This document shows, in pieces, positions 5,867 through 9,497 of a stretch of 9,497 bases of DNA. Position 1 is the first letter of the stretch; the number at the start of each line of letters is the position of its first letter. This stretch comes from an uncultured Micrococcaceae bacterium (GTDB lineage Bacteria > Actinomycetota > Actinomycetes > Actinomycetales > Micrococcaceae): NCBI GenBank assembly GCA_937896705.1, contig CALBOC010000072.1, forward strand, positions 1-9,497, given 5' to 3'. The position numbers and the translations under genes were made by a program. The notes under the pieces were generated by a model. The model had not been told where the DNA came from, did not search any database, and saw nothing but the letters and a program-made list of their open reading frames with translations.

Positions 5867-6167
5867 GTCAGCTCTATTTTGATATATTTTTCTGGATGTC
5901 GACGCCATGAAGCCCGAACATTTCCTGATCGTTCTCCGCGCGTTCGGTCCATGCTCTCCGGTGCCCTAACAGAGCCGCCCTACCGGTTCTTGTATAGGCT
6001 ATCGGTCAAGAGCCTAGGATGCGCGGGTCCAGTTCCTCTTCGTCATGCGCTGGCAGTGAAGTGTGGTGCAAGGAAAGAAGTGCCAAGGCCGGCAGAATGG
6101 GCCCGACAGACGCCGGCAGATTTTAGTACCAGCGATGAGATCTGAGACGAAGTATAGCTGCAACGCA
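5867..6167. other. Intergenic stretch upstream of HtrA, no convincing gene
   Basis: About 300 bp between the HtrA start region and the tRNA terminator. It holds the AT-rich patch at 5873-5893 (probable HtrA promoter zone). The + strand frame open at 5879-6145 has no Shine-Dalgarno and no recognisable protein character, so I leave it out. A 9-bp direct repeat, GCCGGCAGA, occurs at 6088-6096 and 6112-6120; because GCCGGC is its own complement, the copies could also pair as a short hairpin. I recognise no known RNA family or riboswitch. An unannotated small RNA cannot be excluded. Confidence 0.5.
6088..6120. repeat. Two 9-bp direct repeats GCCGGCAGA, 24 bp apart
   Basis: Exact copies at 6088-6096 and 6112-6120. 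The GCCGGC core is palindromic, so this could be a paired regulator site or a 6-bp stem with an 18-nt loop. Short enough to be chance in GC-rich DNA. Confidence 0.3.
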
Positions 6168-6196
6168 AAAGGCCCCCGAGAATCTCGGGGGCCTTT
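6168..6196 (-). terminator. Intrinsic terminator after tRNA-fMet
   Basis: A perfect 13-bp inverted repeat (arms AAAGGCCCCCGAG and its complement) with a 3-nt loop, starting 12 nt past the tRNA 3' end. On the minus strand the GC-rich stem is followed by TTTT, as expected of a Rho-independent terminator. The opposite direction has only TTT, so it may also act weakly on + strand transcripts. Confidence 0.88.
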
Positions 6197-6208
6197 CACG
6201 TTATTCAG

Positions 6209-6282
6209 TTGCGGGGGCAGGATTTGAACCTGCGGCCTTCGGGTTATGAGCCCGACGAGCTACCGAACTGCTCCACCCCGCG
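6209..6282 (-). tRNA. Initiator tRNA-fMet (anticodon CAT)
   Basis: A 74-nt gene that folds completely: acceptor CGCGGGG/CCCCGCA, D arm GAGC/GCTC, anticodon arm TCGGG-CTCATAA-CCCGA, 5-nt variable region, and T arm GCAGG-TTCAAAT-CCTGC. Two initiator hallmarks are visible: the unpaired C1 x A72 at the top of the acceptor stem, and three consecutive G:C pairs closing the anticodon loop. It is therefore the start tRNA, not elongator Met. The 3' CCA is not encoded, as is common in actinobacteria, so CCA-adding enzyme is needed. It has its own promoter just upstream and a strong terminator 12 nt downstream. Confidence 0.96.
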
Positions 6283-6294
6283 GCGTCTTTCTCT

Positions 6295-6323
6295 ACTGTA
6301 CACACCGCGGAAATGGAATGCAA
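6295..6323 (-). promoter_or_regulatory. Promoter of tRNA-fMet (TTGCAT-N17-TACAGT)
   Basis: On the minus strand, -35 TTGCAT (6318-6323) and -10 TACAGT (6295-6300) have an ideal 17-bp spacer. The predicted start, at about 6288, is some 6 nt before the tRNA 5' end, so the 5' leader would be very short. This is the best-formed vegetative promoter in the window. It lies in the 75-bp gap behind the UPF0182 gene, where I see no terminator, so read-through from that gene is also possible. Confidence 0.7.
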
Positions 6324-6357
6324 ATCGGAGGACTAGTTCATCGGAACCACATCAGGC

Positions 6358-9300
6358 CTAGTCACCCTCCCCTTCGGTGTCATTGTTAGCAGTGTCACTT
6401 TCGTCGGTGTCAGCAGCATCTGGGTCTTCGCCCTCTTCGAGTGCGAGAGCGCGCTCCAGGGCTTCCTGCAGGTCGGCTTGGGCCTGACCGTACTCTGCCC
6501 AGTCACCGTCTGCCATGGCGCTCTCCGAGCGAGCCATCGCGTCACGGGCGTCGTCGAGCGCTTCAGTGAGCTGTTCAGCAGGTGACCCCGCCAACGGTGG
6601 CTCAGCCTGGTCTCCTTCCGGAGCCTCTTCACCTTCCGGTACGTCTTCGGTCTGTTGTTCCTCTGGCGTTTCGGCACCGGAGTCACCTTCGAAGACCTGG
6701 TCGAGTGCTTCGGCCAGGGTGTCAGCGAAACCGACTTCGTCACCGAAGGCCACCAGGACCTTCCGAAGTACAGGGTAAGACGTCTCACCCGTGGAGCGGA
6801 CGTAGACCGGCTGGACGTAGAGGATACCGTTAGCCACCGGCAAGGTGATCATGTTGCCGTTGATTACATCGGAGGCACCCTGACGCAGCAGGTTCAGCTC
6901 ACGTGACACGGTGTCATCGGAGTTGAAGTTGTTCTGTGCCTGCCCGGGGCCAGGAGTTGTGGTCTGGCGCGGCAGTTCTAGCATCTGCAGCTGTCCGTAG
7001 GTGTCTGCTTTGACACCGTCTTCGCCGGTCCCGGCGTCCCCATTGGCGCCCAGGAAGCCGTACAACACGTTTCGCTGTGCGGCTCCTTCACGTTCCTGTG
7101 GGATGTACGGGGTGGTGAGCTGGAAGGCTGGTTCTTCTTGGCCCGGCATCTGCATGGTCATGTAGTACGGCGGGATTTTCACGCCCGCTTCGGAACCCGA
7201 GGTTGGGTCATCCGGGATGGACCATGCGTCGTTGGCCTCGTAGAAGTCCCCTGGATCATCGACGTGGTAACGCGCCAACTGTTCACGCTGTACTTTGAAC
7301 ATGTCCTGCGGGTACCGGACGTGGTCCAGCAGATCAGCTGACATCTCCGAGTACGGCTGGACGGTGTCCTCGTAGACGTTCATCCACGCTTGGAGTAAGG
7401 GATCTTCTGGTTCCCAAGCGTAGAGATCGACGCTGCCGTCATAGGCATCGACGGTGGCTTTGACCGAGTTCCGGATGTAGTTGATTTGTCCCGATAACAC
7501 CAGGTTCGGATCCACGTTCAGCGCATCGACTGTCGCGGACTCGAGCTGTGACTGGTCGGAATATGGGAACGCGTCTGAGGTCGTGTAGGCGTCGACAATC
7601 CACTTGACCTTCCCGTCGACAATCGCCGGATAGGTATTGGTATCAACCGTGAGGTATGGCGCGACTTTTTCAATGCGCTCTACGGGGTCACGGTCGAACA
7701 GAATCTGCGACTGCGAGTTGACGTCCTGGGAAAGGAACAAGTCGGTAGAACCGAATTTTATCGCATAAGCCATCCGGTTGAACATGCCACCGATTGATGG
7801 GCCACCATCGCCACTAAAGGTGTAGGTAGTGTCCTGTTCGGACCCGGTTTCCTGCGGACGGTCACGTTCGCGATCGGGTTCGCCTTCCTCTTTACCCACT
7901 ACCGAATATTCCGGTGCGCTGCGACCAAAGTAAATCCGCGGTTCGTATTCATCTTCCGAAGCCAAGGGCCCAGACGTTGGAATACCGGACAGCAGGAACT
8001 GGGGACGTCCACCGCCGCCTACTTCTGAGGCGTCGGCTGCGACAATGCCGTAACCGTGAGTGTAAATGACGTGCTGGTTGACCCAGGAGTCATCACCCGG
8101 TGGGCTGATCTCACGTGCTGCTAGTACGGTATCGCGGACTTCTCCGTCAATCTCATACCGATCGACGTGCAGCGTCGATGGGAAGGAGTAGTACGGACGG
8201 AACTGCTGGAGCTGCCCGAACGTTTCGCTGAGCAGGTTCGGGTCCATCAACCGCACGTTGGCGGTTGTGGCGGACTCGCCTTCTAGCGCTCCGGCTTCGG
8301 TTTCAGTTTCACCGGCATAGGGGGTGTATTCAACATCTGAGACGTCGTACCCTTCGCGAGTGTATTCAATGTTGCGCTCAATATAGGGCGCTTCCATGGT
8401 CTGCTCGGTTGGCGATACCCGGTATTCCTGGATCAGGAATGGATAAATCGAACCGGCAATCAGTGCGGCAACCAAGAAGCCTGCCACACCGATGATGGAC
8501 AACCGCCAGCTACCGTTAATCATCGTGGCAATAAACAGCCCGATGACCAGCAGCGCTGCGATCGACAAAATCGTTGAGGTTGGGATGACCGCGTTGACGT
8601 CGGTGTACATTGCACCGGCCCAGTTGCCGGACTGGTCCTGCAGGGTCTGGTAGCGGTTCAGCCAGTATCGGCCGGCCTGTAACAGCATGTACAGCGAGGC
8701 GAAGACCAGAATATGGATCCGCGCTGCGCGTTCCACGGTGATGCCGGCGCCATCTTCGATACGAATACCACCGTAGAGGTAGTGCACGATGATGCCTGCG
8801 ATCCCGGCGACCAACACGATCGAGGTCAAGAACGACAGCACCGTGGACACCATCGGCAAGGTGGCCATATAGAAAGTCAGATCCAGACCAAATTCTGGAT
8901 CTTCCATCCCGTACGGCACCTGGTTGAAGAACAACAGAACTTGTTCCCAGCCATTCATTGCTGCGGTACCAGCAAAGAACCCAATCAGGATCGGCGCGCC
9001 GATGAACACCAATCGACGGATTGGCTCAAGTTGTCTTTGATATTGCTCGACGTTTTGACGAAGCTGGCCGGCGAGGTTTTTCGGGCGATGTTTATACGCC
9101 AGATGCAGCGCAAGCCACGTCACGACGGCCATGAGCACACCGGCAATCACAAAGAGTATTGCTTTGGTGACGTTCTCAATCCAGAACACCTGCTGGTAGC
9201 CCAGTTGGTTGAACCACAGCACCTCGGTGTAGACCATGGTGAACAGCACAAACAGGGCTACCAGAACACCGAGAATAATCAGTGTTAGCAGTAAAGCGCC

Positions 9301-9471
9301 TGGCCGACGCGAACCTGCGCCTTCCCCGCCTCCCCTGTCATCGCTTCCTGAGCCTCCGCTGCCTGACGAAAATCCATACCCACGGGTCGATGACCCGTCG
9401 GAATCGCCAGAGCCACCGGAGGGATCATCGGGGCGACCAAATATGCCGCCGAATCCTTGTCCGAAACTCAC
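6358..9471 (-). CDS. UPF0182 family membrane protein
   Basis: A 1037-aa integral membrane protein of the UPF0182 family, whose function is not established. The N-terminus (1-57) is Gly/Ser/Asp-rich and probably disordered. Seven likely membrane helices lie at about 58-80, 102-125, 152-172, 203-230, 251-268, 298-318 and 322-343. A very large domain (about 350-925), predicted extracytoplasmic, contains family-like runs such as APYIERNIEYTREGY, RPYYSFPSTLHVDRYEIDG, YTHGYGIV and RNSVKATVDAYDG. The last 110 residues are strongly acidic, with a helical Ala/Glu/Gln segment (about 963-1013) around GDWAEYGQAQADLQEAL and an acidic end. Members run about 900-1000 aa, so this one is slightly long because of its tails. 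GTG at 9471 is supported by AGGGA 6 nt upstream. It is followed by tRNA-fMet on the same strand. Confidence 0.95.
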   Translation of the reverse strand: MSFGQGFGGIFGRPDDPSGGSGDSDGSSTRGYGFSSGSGGSGSDDRGGGEGAGSRRPGALLLTLIILGVLVALFVLFTMVYTEVLWFNQLGYQQVFWIENVTKAILFVIAGVLMAVVTWLALHLAYKHRPKNLAGQLRQNVEQYQRQLEPIRRLVFIGAPILIGFFAGTAAMNGWEQVLLFFNQVPYGMEDPEFGLDLTFYMATLPMVSTVLSFLTSIVLVAGIAGIIVHYLYGGIRIEDGAGITVERAARIHILVFASLYMLLQAGRYWLNRYQTLQDQSGNWAGAMYTDVNAVIPTSTILSIAALLVIGLFIATMINGSWRLSIIGVAGFLVAALIAGSIYPFLIQEYRVSPTEQTMEAPYIERNIEYTREGYDVSDVEYTPYAGETETEAGALEGESATTANVRLMDPNLLSETFGQLQQFRPYYSFPSTLHVDRYEIDGEVRDTVLAAREISPPGDDSWVNQHVIYTHGYGIVAADASEVGGGGRPQFLLSGIPTSGPLASEDEYEPRIYFGRSAPEYSVVGKEEGEPDRERDRPQETGSEQDTTYTFSGDGGPSIGGMFNRMAYAIKFGSTDLFLSQDVNSQSQILFDRDPVERIEKVAPYLTVDTNTYPAIVDGKVKWIVDAYTTSDAFPYSDQSQLESATVDALNVDPNLVLSGQINYIRNSVKATVDAYDGSVDLYAWEPEDPLLQAWMNVYEDTVQPYSEMSADLLDHVRYPQDMFKVQREQLARYHVDDPGDFYEANDAWSIPDDPTSGSEAGVKIPPYYMTMQMPGQEEPAFQLTTPYIPQEREGAAQRNVLYGFLGANGDAGTGEDGVKADTYGQLQMLELPRQTTTPGPGQAQNNFNSDDTVSRELNLLRQGASDVINGNMITLPVANGILYVQPVYVRSTGETSYPVLRKVLVAFGDEVGFADTLAEALDQVFEGDSGAETPEEQQTEDVPEGEEAPEGDQAEPPLAGSPAEQLTEALDDARDAMARSESAMADGDWAEYGQAQADLQEALERALALEEGEDPDAADTDESDTANNDTEGEGD

Positions 9472-9477
9472 GGTAGT

Positions 9478-9482
9478 TCCCT
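9478..9482 (-). promoter_or_regulatory. Ribosome binding site of the UPF0182 gene
   Basis: AGGGA on the minus strand, 6 nt before the GTG at 9471, supports the GTG start. The window ends 15 bp beyond, so the promoter is not visible. Confidence 0.65.
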
Positions 9483-9497
9483 ATCTGCGGGCAATGC

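Noticed and set aside
5852..5908. Upstream ATG at 5908 for HtrA
   Set aside because: The added residues look non-homologous, and the ATG at 5851 has a strong Shine-Dalgarno 6 nt away, part of which would be coding under the longer model.
5959..5995. ECF (SigE/SigH type) promoter for HtrA, with AGAACC and GTT on the minus strand
   Set aside because: The spacing between the two elements is too short for that class, and the -35 does not start with GG.
5879..6145. Plus-strand frame of 88 codons upstream of HtrA
   Set aside because: No Shine-Dalgarno, no recognisable protein, and the start lies in the AT-rich likely HtrA promoter zone.
6283..6357. Terminator after the UPF0182 gene
   Set aside because: Only a 4-bp stem (GTTC/GAAC) is present, with no T-run; the region is better explained by the tRNA promoter.
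6361..6690. Acidic 110-residue tail of the UPF0182 protein as a novel domain
   Set aside because: As I recall, actinobacterial UPF0182 proteins often end in an Ala/Glu-rich helical segment with a GDW-x-x-Y-like pattern followed by an acidic end, so it is not clearly unusual.

Overview
The window looks like chromosome from a moderately high-GC actinobacterium, most likely Micrococcales and possibly Micrococcaceae. The signs are a UPF0182 membrane protein of actinobacterial build, a SigK/RskA-type protein, a PIG-L deacetylase of the mycothiol-enzyme kind, an HtrA protease with an actinobacterial N-terminal anchor, and several genes that lack a Shine-Dalgarno but carry a TANNNT -10 box just before the start codon. 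I cannot name the genus. I see no insertion sequence, phage gene, CRISPR array or sign of recent transfer.

Layout. Positions 1-991 (minus) hold the first 330 codons of a cysteine desulfurase that runs off the left edge just before its expected catalytic cysteine. A 38-bp divergent gap follows, with one TANNNT box for each direction. A J-domain protein (1030-1899) overlaps trmL (1896-2405) by 4 bp. Next is a 457-aa protein (2465-3838) that joins a SigK-like ECF sigma factor to a membrane-spanning RskA-like anti-sigma factor in one uninterrupted frame. It converges, with a 4-bp stop-stop overlap, on a PIG-L deacetylase (3835-4590, minus). That gene lies 16 bp downstream of an HtrA-type serine protease (4607-5851, minus), and the 16 bp are a perfect inverted repeat. 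A 316-bp gap (5852-6167) without a convincing gene leads to a strong hairpin terminator, the initiator tRNA-fMet (6209-6282, minus) with its own promoter, and a UPF0182 membrane protein (6358-9471, minus) that fills the right third.

How the genes fit together. Cysteine desulfurase supplies sulfur for Fe-S clusters and/or tRNA thiolation, TrmL methylates the tRNA wobble base, and an initiator tRNA gene is present, so translation and tRNA genes recur, though not as one operon. The sigma/anti-sigma fusion, HtrA and UPF0182 are all envelope proteins. The fusion is the most unusual item: RskA normally holds SigK at the membrane as a separate protein and releases it after regulated proteolysis, whereas here both are one chain and the sigma part that should read the -10 element looks degenerate. 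A second theme is start architecture: three genes (cysteine desulfurase, J-domain protein, PIG-L) have a TANNNT box exactly 7 nt before the start codon, which predicts leaderless mRNAs. HtrA and UPF0182 instead have good Shine-Dalgarno sequences.
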